Source: Mucilaginibacter sp. Bleaf8 (GTDB taxonomy: Bacteria > Bacteroidota > Bacteroidia > Sphingobacteriales > Sphingobacteriaceae). Taken from it: DNA of 64,000 nt. The stretch's first letter is position 1. Each line of letters starts with the position of its first letter. Shown here piece by piece: positions 9,140-18,762 of this stretch. Where the stretch lies: assembly GCF_018390515.1 (NCBI RefSeq), contig NZ_JAHBBK010000002.1:1-64000 (forward strand), in the 5' to 3' direction. Both the position numbers and the translations under genes were made by a program. The notes beneath the pieces were generated by a model. That model was not told the DNA's origin. It made no database searches and saw only the letters and a program-made list of their open reading frames with translations.

Positions 9140-12100
9140 ATGCCAGATTTTTCTCACTTACACGTACACACCCAGTTTTCTTTACTTGATGGCGCTGCCG
9201 ATATTTCCAAGCTGTATAAAAAAGCAGCTTCGGATGGTATGAAGGCCCTCGCCATTACCGACCATGGCAACATGTTTGGTGTGTTTAAATTTGTGGCTGA
9301 GGCTGCCAAGCACAATGTAAAACCCATTGTAGGCTGCGAATTTTACGTGGTGGAAGACCGGCATAAAAAGCAATTCACTAAAGAGAAAAAGGACGTTCGT
9401 CATCACCAACTATTCCTGGCTAAAAATGCGGAGGGCTATCGTAATCTCATCAAACTTTGCTCATATGGATATATGGAAGGTTTGTACAGTAAGTGGCCCC
9501 GTATTGATAAGGAACTGATTTTAAAACATCATAAAGGTTTAATTGCTACCTCTTGCTGTATTGGTGCATCCGTACCACAGGCTATCCTTAAAAAAGGCGA
9601 GGAAGAGGCCGAGCAGGAATTTAAATGGTGGCTGGATATATTTGGTGAGGATTACTACATCGAGTTGCAGCGCCACGCAATTCCAGAGCAGGAGATTATT
9701 AATAATGTACTGCTTAAATTCGCTAAAAAGCATAACGTTAAAATCATCTGCTCTAATGATTCGCACTACGTGGATCAGCAAGATGCCAATGCGCATGATA
9801 TTCTGCTGTGTGTAAACACCGGCGATATGCAAAGCACGCCTATTGCTACCGACGAGGAAGGTGGTAAAGGCTATCGATTTGGTTTTCCGAACGACCAGTT
9901 TTATTTCAAAACCCAGGCCGAAATGGGGCAGCTGTTTCATGACCTGCCCGAATCATTAGATAACACCAACGAAATTGTAGATAAGGTAGACGTGCTGAAG
10001 CTGAAGCGCGACATCATGCTGCCCAACTTCCCGATACCGCAGGAGTTTAAAATACACCAGGGTGCGGAGGCGGAGAACCTAAACCAGTGGGAGTACCTAA
10101 AACACTTAACTTTTACCGGCGCTAAAGAGCGGTATAAAGAAATTACGCCCGATGTGCAGGAGCGGCTCGATTTTGAGCTGTTTACTATCAAAACCATGGG
10201 GTTTGCAGGTTACTTCCTTATCGTATCGGACTTTATTAAAGCCGGGCGTGATCTGGGCGTGTTTATCGGGCCGGGCCGTGGTTCGGCAGCCGGCTCGGCT
10301 GTGGCCTATTGTATTGGTATCACCAATATCGATCCTATTAAATATAACTTGCTGTTCGAGAGGTTTTTGAATCCCGACCGTAAGTCGATGCCCGATATTG
10401 ATACGGATTTTGACGATGCCGGCCGTCAGCGCGTAATTGATTACGTGGTAGATAAGTATGGCAAAAATCAGGTTGCGCAAATCATTACCTATGGTTCTAT
10501 GGCTGCCCGTACCAGTATACAGGACGTGGGCCGTGTGTTGGATATGCCGCTATCGGAAGTGAATGCCATGAAAAAGCTGGTGCCCGATACATTAGGTATC
10601 ACACTTAAACAGGCTATTGAACAGGTTCCCGAACTGCAAGACATTAAAAACGGTAGTGATCTGCGCGGTACCGTACTTCGCGAGGCCGAAAAGCTGGAAG
10701 GTTCGGTACGGAATACCGGCGTGCATGCCGCGGGTTTAATTATTGCACCGGATGACCTGACCAACATTGTACCGGTAGCTACCGCCAAGGACTCTGACCT
10801 GCTGGTAACCCAGTACGATGGCCGTGTAATTGAGGATGCTGGCGTTATTAAGATGGACTTTTTGGGTTTAAAAACCCTGACCATTATTAAGGATGCCTTG
10901 CGCATGATTAAGCAAAATCATGGCATCGAGATAGATATTGATTATATACCGCTCGACGATCAGAAAACGTACGAGCTATACCAGCGTGGCGATACCAACG
11001 GTACATTCCAGTTTGAAAGTGACGGTATGCAAATGTACCTGCGCGAACTAAAACCCGATAAGTTTGAGGATTTGATTGCCATGAACGCGCTTTACCGCCC
11101 GGGGCCGCTCGAGTACATCCCGAACTTTATCAAGCGTAAGCATGGTTTGGAACCTATCACCTACGATTTGGCTGATATGGAGGAGTACCTGGGAGAAACC
11201 TATGGTATTACCGTATATCAGGAACAGGTGATGCTTTTATCCCAAAAGCTGGCAGGCTTTAGTAAAGGCGATGCCGACGTGCTGCGTAAAGCAATGGGTA
11301 AAAAGCAAATTGAGGTACTGAACAAAATGGAGTCGCAGTTTGTGGAAGGCGCTACGGCTAAAGGCCACGCTAAAGACAAGCTGACCAAAATTTGGAACGA
11401 CTGGAAAGCCTTTGCGCAGTACGCATTTAACAAATCGCATTCTACCTGTTATGCATTCGTAGCTTACCAAACGGCCTATCTAAAAGCTCATTATCCATCC
11501 GAATACATGGCTGCGGTGTTGAATAACCAGAACAGCATCGAGAAAATCTCTTTCTTTATGGAAGAAACCCGACGCATGGGTATCAATGTGCTTGGGCCCG
11601 ATGTAAACGAATCGGATATGGCATTCTCTGTAAATAAGCAGGGGCATGTGCGTTTTGGTTTAACCGGTGTAAAAGGTGTTGGTGAAAAAGCAATAGAAAG
11701 TATTATTGACGAGCGCCGGGAGCGTGGTCCGTATAAATCGGTATATGATTTTGCGCAGCGCAGTAACCCGCGCAACGTAAATAAAAAAGCATACGAAAAC
11801 TTAGTGTATAGCGGGGCTTTCGACAGTTTCGGACACAGGCGCGCTCAGTTTTTTGCCAAGACGGAAAATGGCTTGCTAACCGGTATTGAGCGCTTAACTA
11901 AGTATTCTAACGACTATCAAAATACCCAAAGCTCATCACAGGCTTCCTTATTTGGCAGTTCGGTAGCAGCTTATATTCCAGAGCCGGCCATGCCTGAGGT
12001 GGAAGAGTGGCCGCTGATTGAAAAGCTGAAGTACGAGAAGGATGTGATTGGTATTTACCTTACCGGTCACCCATTGGATAACTATAAGCTGGAGTTAGAG

Positions 12101-12724
12101 AAATACTGCCAGTGCAGGGTATCTGACTTAAAAATACTGGTTGCTATGCGTAGCGGTGAGGCGAAGGAAGATACTGTTGAACGCTTTAACCAGCTACGCC
12201 GGATGGGTGAGCTGAGCATAGGCGGATTAATGGCCAACGTACAGCATAAAATGACCAAAACGGGTAAGCCTTTTGGTACCTTTATATTAGAAGATTATAA
12301 CGACTCTTATGAGTTTGCACTGTTTGGTGATGATTACATCAAGTTCCGCAATTTGCTGGGCGACGGTTATTTTGTTCAGCTAAAAGGTAATGTTGAGGAA
12401 AAGTACCGCCAGAAAGATAACTGGGATTTGCGCTTGTCGGCTATCAACCTGCTGTCAGAAATGCGCGATAAGTTTACCAAGTCGCTCACCGTTTGCCTGC
12501 ACTTGCATAACCTGAATGAGCAGATGTTGCAAAGCCTGCAGCAAGTGGTAAACAAGAACAACGAAAAGTATGCTAACCGTAACTGCGCCCTGCGCTTTAT
12601 GATTAAAGACAGCGAGGATAAATTATTTATCGACCTGCCGTCTAAAAACTTTAAAGTAAACCCGAGCGACGATTTGCTGGAAGAGATTTTAAATTTAACT
12701 AATGTGCCGCCGGTGCTGAAGTAA
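9140..12724 (+). CDS. dnaE: DNA polymerase III alpha subunit
   Basis: A 1194-residue replicative polymerase subunit. The N-terminal PHP domain begins with HLHVHTQF (His6, His8, His10). The palm carries the catalytic acid motif PDIDTDF at residues 418-424, after the conserved GPGRGSAAGS loop. A helix-hairpin-helix region (TGVKGVGEKA) and an OB-fold region (IGGLMANVQHKMTKTGKPFG) follow in the C-terminal part. The length is close to other DnaE1 proteins (about 1160 in E. coli). It synthesises the chromosome with the clamp and clamp loader. It stands alone, divergent from tamB and convergent with the membrane polymerase gene beyond a long hairpin. Confidence 0.97.
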   Translation: MPDFSHLHVHTQFSLLDGAADISKLYKKAASDGMKALAITDHGNMFGVFKFVAEAAKHNVKPIVGCEFYVVEDRHKKQFTKEKKDVRHHQLFLAKNAEGYRNLIKLCSYGYMEGLYSKWPRIDKELILKHHKGLIATSCCIGASVPQAILKKGEEEAEQEFKWWLDIFGEDYYIELQRHAIPEQEIINNVLLKFAKKHNVKIICSNDSHYVDQQDANAHDILLCVNTGDMQSTPIATDEEGGKGYRFGFPNDQFYFKTQAEMGQLFHDLPESLDNTNEIVDKVDVLKLKRDIMLPNFPIPQEFKIHQGAEAENLNQWEYLKHLTFTGAKERYKEITPDVQERLDFELFTIKTMGFAGYFLIVSDFIKAGRDLGVFIGPGRGSAAGSAVAYCIGITNIDPIKYNLLFERFLNPDRKSMPDIDTDFDDAGRQRVIDYVVDKYGKNQVAQIITYGSMAARTSIQDVGRVLDMPLSEVNAMKKLVPDTLGITLKQAIEQVPELQDIKNGSDLRGTVLREAEKLEGSVRNTGVHAAGLIIAPDDLTNIVPVATAKDSDLLVTQYDGRVIEDAGVIKMDFLGLKTLTIIKDALRMIKQNHGIEIDIDYIPLDDQKTYELYQRGDTNGTFQFESDGMQMYLRELKPDKFEDLIAMNALYRPGPLEYIPNFIKRKHGLEPITYDLADMEEYLGETYGITVYQEQVMLLSQKLAGFSKGDADVLRKAMGKKQIEVLNKMESQFVEGATAKGHAKDKLTKIWNDWKAFAQYAFNKSHSTCYAFVAYQTAYLKAHYPSEYMAAVLNNQNSIEKISFFMEETRRMGINVLGPDVNESDMAFSVNKQGHVRFGLTGVKGVGEKAIESIIDERRERGPYKSVYDFAQRSNPRNVNKKAYENLVYSGAFDSFGHRRAQFFAKTENGLLTGIERLTKYSNDYQNTQSSSQASLFGSSVAAYIPEPAMPEVEEWPLIEKLKYEKDVIGIYLTGHPLDNYKLELEKYCQCRVSDLKILVAMRSGEAKEDTVERFNQLRRMGELSIGGLMANVQHKMTKTGKPFGTFILEDYNDSYEFALFGDDYIKFRNLLGDGYFVQLKGNVEEKYRQKDNWDLRLSAINLLSEMRDKFTKSLTVCLHLHNLNEQMLQSLQQVVNKNNEKYANRNCALRFMIKDSEDKLFIDLPSKNFKVNPSDDLLEEILNLTNVPPVLK

Positions 12725-12733
12725 TTCAACTGG

Positions 12734-12787
12734 TATTGTACCTGCTTTCATCAAATTTTAAACTTAATTATGGAAGCAGGTACAATA
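12734..12787. terminator. Long hairpin between convergent genes, probable bidirectional terminator
   Basis: Arms 12734-12751 and 12770-12787 pair over 18 bp with one G-T type mismatch around an 18-base AT-rich loop. It lies between the dnaE stop and the stop of the opposite gene at 12809. There is no T tract on either side, unusual for a classical terminator. Confidence 0.65.
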
Positions 12788-12808
12788 ATAATCCAACCTG
12801 CTAATAAG

Positions 12809-14110
12809 TTATACCGAGTCTGGTACATCTTTAGGTGTGGCCAATCTACCCGCTCCCTGTAGGTTGTGTGGTAGCAGTAGCAGATAGCTTTCAGGCGATG
12901 GGGTGATTTTTTTTGTAGAAGTGCTTTGATACATGCTGCCCTGAAAGTAAGGGTTTTTGGATAACAGTAACCCGACGATCATCCAATAAAAAGCCATTAC
13001 TGGTATGTATAGTATGGCCCCGTCAGACCATGACAGGATCAAATACATCAGCAAGCCATGAAATAAAGCCTTTTTTACCGGTGAATTCTTATAGCGAATC
13101 AGTTTGGTAACGTATAAAAATAGCGGCGTAAGCATAGCTGTCAAAAACAACAACAGTCCCACAACGCCAAATTCGGCCAGTACAGATATGTAAATGATTT
13201 CGGCAATGAGCCGGAACTTTTTGCTGCTGATCAGCTCAATTTTGTGGAGTGATGTGAATTGCGTAGTTCTGCCACCTAAGTTTTTATCGAACAAAAAGCT
13301 GGCGTCCGAATTCATGAAGGCAAGCATATAAAAAATACCTACACTCAGCACAACAACCGATACAGCCAGCATGCCAATGGTTTTAATATTGAGCTTTTTA
13401 TTGAAAAGCCGCAGAACCTGAAACAGAATAATGCCTATCCAAACCGTGCGCGAGAGGGTTAAGATAAGGGATAGGTATACTACTGCTTTCTTCAAAATGT
13501 TCTTTTCAAGCTGGTCAAACAATGGTAAAAGCATCAGTACAGATATGCCGTAAATGTTGCCGTTGTTGTAGGTGGAAATCAGCTTGAACATAGACCCCCG
13601 GTTAATGTATTTGTTTTCCAGCTGGCCTACATCGTCGGCATTTACCGTTAGGTAAGGTATTTCAATAAACTGTTTGGTGTGCAGCTTAATGAAAAACAGG
13701 ATAATGCCATAAGCGGCCACAAATAATATTGCATTTTTAATTACTCTAAAAGTATAATGCAAGTCAATCCGGTCTAAATATCCGCCTGTATTAAGCAAGA
13801 AAAACATAGGCATAAATATAAAGCTGGTAAGCAGCGCCATATAAAAGCCCGGATTAGCTATCCCATTAGACGGAAACACAACCAGGCAGTAAAGCTGAAA
13901 TGGCACAATAGCGCCAAAAGCGATCATCCGGATTTTGGATATATTGATGCGGGGTGAAACCAACGTACGTATACAAATCAGAAAAAAAGTAATAGCAAGC
14001 AGCACGTACCCCCAAGTTATAGGTACTTCGTCTATCTTGAAACCACCCTTTGGAAAGGCGATTAAGAATAGTACAAGCAGGTAGATGTAGATTTTTTTGC
14101 CTAAGCTCAC
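12809..14110 (-). CDS. O-antigen ligase/polymerase-like membrane protein
   Basis: A 433-residue protein with about ten to eleven hydrophobic segments from residue 8 to about 400, and a large extracytoplasmic loop near residues 255-300. This is the layout of the O-antigen ligase/Wzy polymerase superfamily (Wzy_C). These enzymes join or polymerise lipid-linked glycans on the periplasmic side of the inner membrane. The last 45 residues are polar and cytoplasmic. It is divergent from a GT4 glycosyltransferase, which suits a role in polysaccharide synthesis, but no full surface-polysaccharide cluster surrounds it. Ligase versus polymerase cannot be decided from sequence. Confidence 0.75.
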   Translation of the reverse strand: MSLGKKIYIYLLVLFLIAFPKGGFKIDEVPITWGYVLLAITFFLICIRTLVSPRINISKIRMIAFGAIVPFQLYCLVVFPSNGIANPGFYMALLTSFIFMPMFFLLNTGGYLDRIDLHYTFRVIKNAILFVAAYGIILFFIKLHTKQFIEIPYLTVNADDVGQLENKYINRGSMFKLISTYNNGNIYGISVLMLLPLFDQLEKNILKKAVVYLSLILTLSRTVWIGIILFQVLRLFNKKLNIKTIGMLAVSVVVLSVGIFYMLAFMNSDASFLFDKNLGGRTTQFTSLHKIELISSKKFRLIAEIIYISVLAEFGVVGLLLFLTAMLTPLFLYVTKLIRYKNSPVKKALFHGLLMYLILSWSDGAILYIPVMAFYWMIVGLLLSKNPYFQGSMYQSTSTKKITPSPESYLLLLPHNLQGAGRLATPKDVPDSV

Positions 14111-14394
14111 TTACATTACTGACTTTATTGCTCTCAATCTGATGGCTACTCCCTAAGTATATAATTGCTCTCTGCTAAAATTGCCTTGTTGATTAAAGAG
14201 CTAAAAATTTAACATGGATGTAATAAAAATAACTTTAGAATGATGTATTTATTGCTCTAAATTTATTGAACTGTATAACCAGCTAACAGACAAAATGTTA
14301 GAACAGGCCTGTTTTTTTACTCGGCTTAAAAATTTAACCTTAACGTTATACACAGATTAAGCCGGACTGGTATTTTGCATTAAAAGACAGGTTG

Positions 14395-15597
14395 ATGGAT
14401 AAAATACGGGTCGTTTTTTTTGCTGACGTTTTGGTTGAGAACTTTGATGGCGCTACACGCACCATGTTTCAGCTCATTAAGCGCATTCCACGCCATCGCT
14501 TCGAGTTTTTATTTGTGTGCGGTGCAGGGCCCGACAAGTTGTATAGCTTTGAGTGTCTACAGATTCCGGCTGTAAAGCTGCCGGCAAACATCACTTATAA
14601 GATAGCCTTACCGCAATTGGCCGCTCAAGAGTTATCTCAAAAGCTACAGGAATTTAAGCCGGATGTAGTTCATATCGCAACGCCATCTTTATTAGGCGCC
14701 TTTGCCATACAATTTGCTAATCAGCAGCGTTTGCCGGTTATATCCATTCACCATACCCATTACACGTTCTATGTGGATTATTATTCGAAATGGATGCCGT
14801 TCCTGATAGGTTGGGTAAAGCCTAAAGCAGCGGCTCTCAAAAAAGAGTTTTATGATCGCTGCAATATGTTGTATGTACCGGCTAAAAATACAGCGCAGCA
14901 CCTACAGCAATTGGGTGTAAAGGCTACCCAAATCAAAATATGGAAACGTGGTGTAGATACTCTGCTGTTTTCGCCGCGTAAACGTAACCGGGGCTTAATG
15001 CAGTACCTTACCGGTAATAATAACCCTAATGTGTTATTTACAGGTCGCTTAACTTGCGAAAAAGATCTGGAAATATTGTTTAGTATTTATGATGACCTGC
15101 AGGATTGTGAAACGGCCTGTAACCTGATTATTGCAGGAGATGGAATAAACAGAAAGCTGTATCAGAAGCGTATGAAAAATGCCGTATTTACTGGTAAGCT
15201 GGAGCATAATTTACTGGCCGAACTTTACGCTTCGGTAGATGTGTTTGTGTCAACCGCTGTCTCCGAAAATGATGGCGATGCTGTGTTGGAAGCTATGGCC
15301 TCGGGGCTGCCTTGCGTAATTGCTGATGGAGGATGTGCTGCTGATTTGATTGAAGATGGTGTGAATGGCTTTAAATGCCAACCTAATAACGCAGCAGATT
15401 ACCTGGAAAGGATCAATCTGCTGCTCGCTGATGATATGCTATATGATCGTATAAGGCGTAAGGCGCATAGTTATAGCAAGCAACTGGATTGGATGCAACT
15501 GGCCGAAGTTTATTTTGAAGATATCAGCCAGTTAGCAGCTGGCAGTGTGTGCACCGAAAGGTATGCTATGTTGTTTCTGCCCGGCAAAACCGGTTAG
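14395..15597 (+). CDS. GT4 family glycosyltransferase
   Basis: A 400-residue GT-B enzyme. The N-terminal Rossmann half begins with IRVVFFADVLVENFDGATR. The C-terminal half has the nucleotide-sugar motif VLFTGRLTCEKDLEIL and the E-x7-E region ENDGDAVLEAMASG, both typical of retaining GT4 enzymes such as diacylglycerol or phosphatidylinositol glycosyltransferases. I chose the ATG at 14395 over the TTG one codon earlier. Donor and acceptor are unknown. It is divergent from the O-antigen ligase-like gene, with 284 bases between them, and stands just upstream of trxA without an obvious link. Confidence 0.85.
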   Translation: MDKIRVVFFADVLVENFDGATRTMFQLIKRIPRHRFEFLFVCGAGPDKLYSFECLQIPAVKLPANITYKIALPQLAAQELSQKLQEFKPDVVHIATPSLLGAFAIQFANQQRLPVISIHHTHYTFYVDYYSKWMPFLIGWVKPKAAALKKEFYDRCNMLYVPAKNTAQHLQQLGVKATQIKIWKRGVDTLLFSPRKRNRGLMQYLTGNNNPNVLFTGRLTCEKDLEILFSIYDDLQDCETACNLIIAGDGINRKLYQKRMKNAVFTGKLEHNLLAELYASVDVFVSTAVSENDGDAVLEAMASGLPCVIADGGCAADLIEDGVNGFKCQPNNAADYLERINLLLADDMLYDRIRRKAHSYSKQLDWMQLAEVYFEDISQLAAGSVCTERYAMLFLPGKTG

Positions 15598-15690
15598 GGC
15601 ACTTTGACTGGTAAAGTGAGGTCACATTGTCAGAGGTTTATTTAATTGAGCGCATCCCGTAATTAAATTGTCAGAATGTCACGCGGGCAC

Positions 15691-15722
15691 TTGTGGCAAG
15701 CAATTTGATTATTATATATTTG
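15691..15722 (+). promoter_or_regulatory. trxA promoter
   Basis: A -33 element TTG (15691-15693) and a -7 box TATATTTG (15715-15722, a perfect TAnnTTTG) are separated by 21 bases. The -7 box ends 25 bases before the trxA ATG. Confidence 0.65.
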
Positions 15723-15747
15723 TTAATACAAATTAAAAATAAAAATC

Positions 15748-16068
15748 ATGGCTTTAGAAATTACCGATGCTAACTTTGAGGAGTTGGTATTAAAATCAGA
15801 TAAACCAGTATTAGTTGACTTCTGGGCTGAATGGTGCGGTCCGTGTCGCATGGTTGGCCCTGTGGTTGAAGAACTTGCAAAAGAGTATGACGGTCAAGCC
15901 GTAGTAGGTAAAGTAAACGTGGATAACAATCCCGGTATTTCTATGAAGTTTGGTATTCGCAATATTCCTGCTTTATTGTTCTTTAAAGACGGACAAATTG
16001 TAGACAAACAAATTGGTGCAGTGCCAAAATCAGTGTTAGCTGATAAATTAGTTAAACAACTGGCTTAA
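15748..16068 (+). CDS. trxA: Thioredoxin
   Basis: A 106-residue classical thioredoxin, full length. The redox-active motif WCGPC is at residues 29-33, with the conserved Asp24 before it and the cis-Pro in RNIPALLFF near residue 75. It reduces disulfides in cytoplasmic proteins using electrons from thioredoxin reductase. There is no signal peptide. It has its own promoter and a strong terminator, so it is transcribed alone. It is probably also the electron donor for the Bcp peroxiredoxin encoded 10 kb away, an inference from the families. Confidence 0.97.
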   Translation: MALEITDANFEELVLKSDKPVLVDFWAEWCGPCRMVGPVVEELAKEYDGQAVVGKVNVDNNPGISMKFGIRNIPALLFFKDGQIVDKQIGAVPKSVLADKLVKQLA

Positions 16069-16090
16069 GCATTCCATTAAATCAATATAA

Positions 16091-16125
16091 AAAAAGCGTT
16101 ACTCTTAACAGTAACGCTTTTTTTA
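16091..16125 (+). terminator. trxA terminator
   Basis: A 13-bp perfect stem (AAAAAGCGTTACT at 16091-16103 with its complement at 16110-16122), a 6-base loop, then a T run. The next gene starts only 14 bases later. Confidence 0.9.
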
Positions 16126-16138
16126 TTACTTTAAACCG

Positions 16139-17059
16139 ATGGCTGATTTAAATACCAATCAGGAAATAAGACAGCTGGCTAATTTAGAACTGCTGGCCAG
16201 ACAGGTGGTTGAAGGTTTTATTACCGGCTTGCATCAAAGCCCTTTTCATGGCTTTTCTGTAGAGTTTGCAGAACACCGGTTGTACAACAGCGGCGAATCG
16301 GTTAAGAACATTGACTGGAAGCTGTTTGCCAAAACAGATAAATTATTCGTCAAGCAGTTTGAAGAAGAAACTAATTTACGCTGTTATCTGCTGCTGGATA
16401 CCTCATCATCTATGAACTATCCGCAAAAGGGTCTGAGTAAGCTACAGTTTTCAGTTTATGCCATTGCCTCGCTGATGTATCTGTTCAAAAAGCAGCGCGA
16501 TGCTTTCGGGTTGTGCCTGTTTTCAGATAGAGTGGATTGGCTAAGCCCAGCCCGTTCTACTACCAGCCACATGTTTTACTTGTTTGCCGAACTCGAAAAG
16601 GCATACCGTCAACCCCGCACAAATACCCAAACTAACCTGACGGATGTTATTCATCACATAGCCGAAGAAGTGCATCAGCGCTCCATGATTATCATTTTTA
16701 GTGATATGCTCGAAAATAGCCTGAGCGCCGAAAAGGCACAGGCTTTATTTGCTGCCCTACAGCACCTAAAGTACAATAAGCACGAGGTAATCCTATTTAA
16801 TGTGAACGACCAGCAACACGAGGTTGATTTTGGCTTTGATAACCGTCCGCATCATTTTGTGGATATAGAAACCGGCGAAGAAATTAAAGTACATCCCAAC
16901 CGTGTACGCGAAAGTTACCAGGCGGCTATGCAGCAATACCGTCACGATCTTACATTAAAGTGCGCACAATACCAAGTCGATTTAGTGGATGCTCATATCC
17001 ATGCCGGTTATAATGAGTTGCTGAAAGCCTATCTGGTAAAACGAAATAAAATGATTTAG
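16139..17059 (+). CDS. DUF58 family protein
   Basis: A 306-residue protein of the DUF58 family, related to von Willebrand A domains. The family signature is seen as NIDWKLFAKTDKLFVKQF, near residues 58-75, followed by LLLDTSSSM with the DxSxS metal-site residues near 86-94. DUF58 proteins usually sit next to a MoxR AAA ATPase and other VWA proteins. Here there is no such partner: trxA ends before it with a terminator and a GH130 gene follows. It begins 14 bases past the trxA terminator. The precise role is unknown; membrane-protein or metal-cofactor maturation has been suggested for MoxR/DUF58 modules. Confidence 0.85.
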   Translation: MADLNTNQEIRQLANLELLARQVVEGFITGLHQSPFHGFSVEFAEHRLYNSGESVKNIDWKLFAKTDKLFVKQFEEETNLRCYLLLDTSSSMNYPQKGLSKLQFSVYAIASLMYLFKKQRDAFGLCLFSDRVDWLSPARSTTSHMFYLFAELEKAYRQPRTNTQTNLTDVIHHIAEEVHQRSMIIIFSDMLENSLSAEKAQALFAALQHLKYNKHEVILFNVNDQQHEVDFGFDNRPHHFVDIETGEEIKVHPNRVRESYQAAMQQYRHDLTLKCAQYQVDLVDAHIHAGYNELLKAYLVKRNKMI

Positions 17060-17227
17060 CAACAAACAGTTAATGGCGGTCTTGTAGTTTTACAAATAAC
17101 AAAACTTAATATATTCTTAATTGTGTTGATAAGGCAAAATCAGCAATACAGAAAATGCAGATGCTAAACGGCTGTTACTTGTTAAGCAGGCCAGCCGTCC
17201 ATTAATTGAACAACTATAAATTCTACT

Positions 17228-18694
17228 ATGAGACTTTCTATCGAGCGTAAAGCTATTAGAGTAAATCCCGATGCTAAGCGTGTTATTGCCCGGTTCTTTT
17301 TTAATGGAAGCGAGCGGGCAAAAGGAGTAATTCAGCAGGTAATGGAGCTGGATGAAGATAAAGTTTTTGGCCTGATTTCTCCTTTGTTGCAGGAGTACTC
17401 AAGCCGCCACCGCAACATTACCCGTGTACTTAACCGTCATTGCAGCAAGCTGAGTGATGTGTTCAAAGAATTGAACATAGAATACGATGCACTGTCTACC
17501 TATCGCAAATTGTTGATCGGTTCCTATTTTACGCATGAGTATTCTATTGAATCGGCCGCGTTTTTTAACCCGTCAATTATAGACGATCCCGATCAAAACG
17601 ATTTGGAGGACGGCGAGCGCCGTGTTATTATCAGTTTCAGGGCCGTAGGTGAGGGGCACATCTCATCTATCACCTTCCGCAGAGCATTGATAGATAAGAA
17701 CAATGATATTACCGTATTACCGGCAGGTAACTATATTGATGAAGCCGAAATAGTACGCAACGCGGTTTATAATAAGCAGCTGTTTTTTGATAAGGCGATT
17801 ACTACCCAAATAAATGTAGACGTATTGCGCGAGTTGGAAGGAAAGCTGGATGAACGATTTGAGTATACCACCTTACGCCGCTTGATAACCGATTCGCAGA
17901 AGTTACAGGAAAACGACTTGCTTAAACTGGAGTATGATAAAATACTTTGGCTGGCCGACTCTTATTATGAAATTGTTTTTTCGCTGGATACCGATATATC
18001 CGACCGGGTTATTTTCCCTATCTCGGAGTATGAGCGTAAAGGTATTGAGGATGCCCGTTTTGTAAAGTTTACCAATGATGACGGCAGCTCTGTATACTAC
18101 GCCACCTATACTGCTTACGATGGTGCACTCATTATGCCTAAGCTGTTGCAAACCACCGATTTTATCAACTTCCGGATAATGCCATTGTATGGCGCAGGGG
18201 CACAAAATAAAAACCTGGCCCTGTTTCCACGCAAAATCAATGGCAAGTTTGCCATGATATCCCGCATTGATGGTTGGAACAACTATATCATGTATTCCGA
18301 TAAAATCAATATATGGGAAAAGCCTGAACGGTTACAACAGCCGAAATTTCCCTGGGAGTTTGTACAGATTGGCAACTGTGGCTCGCCTATTGAAACGGAA
18401 GAAGGCTGGCTGGTAATTACCCACGGTGTTGGCCCGATGCGTAAATATGTACTGGGTGCAAGTTTGCTAAAACTGGATGACCCTGCTGTGGAGATTGGCC
18501 GTTTAAAAGAACCTTTGCTTTCTCCAAACAGTGATGAGCGTGAGGGCTATGTACCTAACGTTATTTATTCCTGCGGTTCATTTGTTCATAACGGGAAACT
18601 AATTATCCCATATGGCTTGTCCGATTATTCAACCTCATTTGCTGAAGTAGATCTAAAAACTTTGCTAAACAGATTGAAGGAAGATGGTTTATAG
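17228..18694 (+). CDS. Glycoside hydrolase family 130 protein (mannoside phosphorylase-like)
   Basis: A 488-residue protein whose C-terminal 350 residues match the GH130 five-bladed propeller. I recognise IEDARFVKF (equivalent of the EDPR motif with the general-acid Asp), ALFPRKINGKFAMISR, IGNCGSPIETEEGWLVITHG and an IIPYGLSD end strand. An N-terminal helical extension of about 130 residues precedes it. GH130 enzymes cleave beta-mannosides, most by phosphorolysis. The retained Lys, Arg and His positions lean towards a phosphorylase, but I cannot align them properly here. It is convergent with two glycosyltransferase genes that probably act on the same glycan. Confidence 0.85.
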   Translation: MRLSIERKAIRVNPDAKRVIARFFFNGSERAKGVIQQVMELDEDKVFGLISPLLQEYSSRHRNITRVLNRHCSKLSDVFKELNIEYDALSTYRKLLIGSYFTHEYSIESAAFFNPSIIDDPDQNDLEDGERRVIISFRAVGEGHISSITFRRALIDKNNDITVLPAGNYIDEAEIVRNAVYNKQLFFDKAITTQINVDVLRELEGKLDERFEYTTLRRLITDSQKLQENDLLKLEYDKILWLADSYYEIVFSLDTDISDRVIFPISEYERKGIEDARFVKFTNDDGSSVYYATYTAYDGALIMPKLLQTTDFINFRIMPLYGAGAQNKNLALFPRKINGKFAMISRIDGWNNYIMYSDKINIWEKPERLQQPKFPWEFVQIGNCGSPIETEEGWLVITHGVGPMRKYVLGASLLKLDDPAVEIGRLKEPLLSPNSDEREGYVPNVIYSCGSFVHNGKLIIPYGLSDYSTSFAEVDLKTLLNRLKEDGL

Positions 18695-18709
18695 GCAAGA
18701 ATAACACAA

Positions 18710-18743
18710 AGAAAAGGTCCGGCTAAGTAGCCGGACCTTTTCT
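18710..18743. terminator. Bidirectional terminator
   Basis: A perfect 15-bp GC-rich-centred stem (18710-18724 with 18729-18743) with an AAGT tetraloop. The ends of the arms give T-rich runs on both strands. It sits between the convergent GH130 gene and the GT4 operon and serves both. Confidence 0.9.
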
Positions 18744-18762
18744 TTTATAAAAAAGCAAATAT

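Noticed and set aside
9182..9940. Open frames antisense to dnaE
   Set aside because: They mirror conserved dnaE codons and have no motif of their own; the same holds for antisense frames inside tamB.
14302..14313. 12-base palindrome AACAGGCCTGTT followed by T residues
   Set aside because: There is no loop and no gene that it clearly serves; one palindrome of this length is expected by chance in 64 kb.
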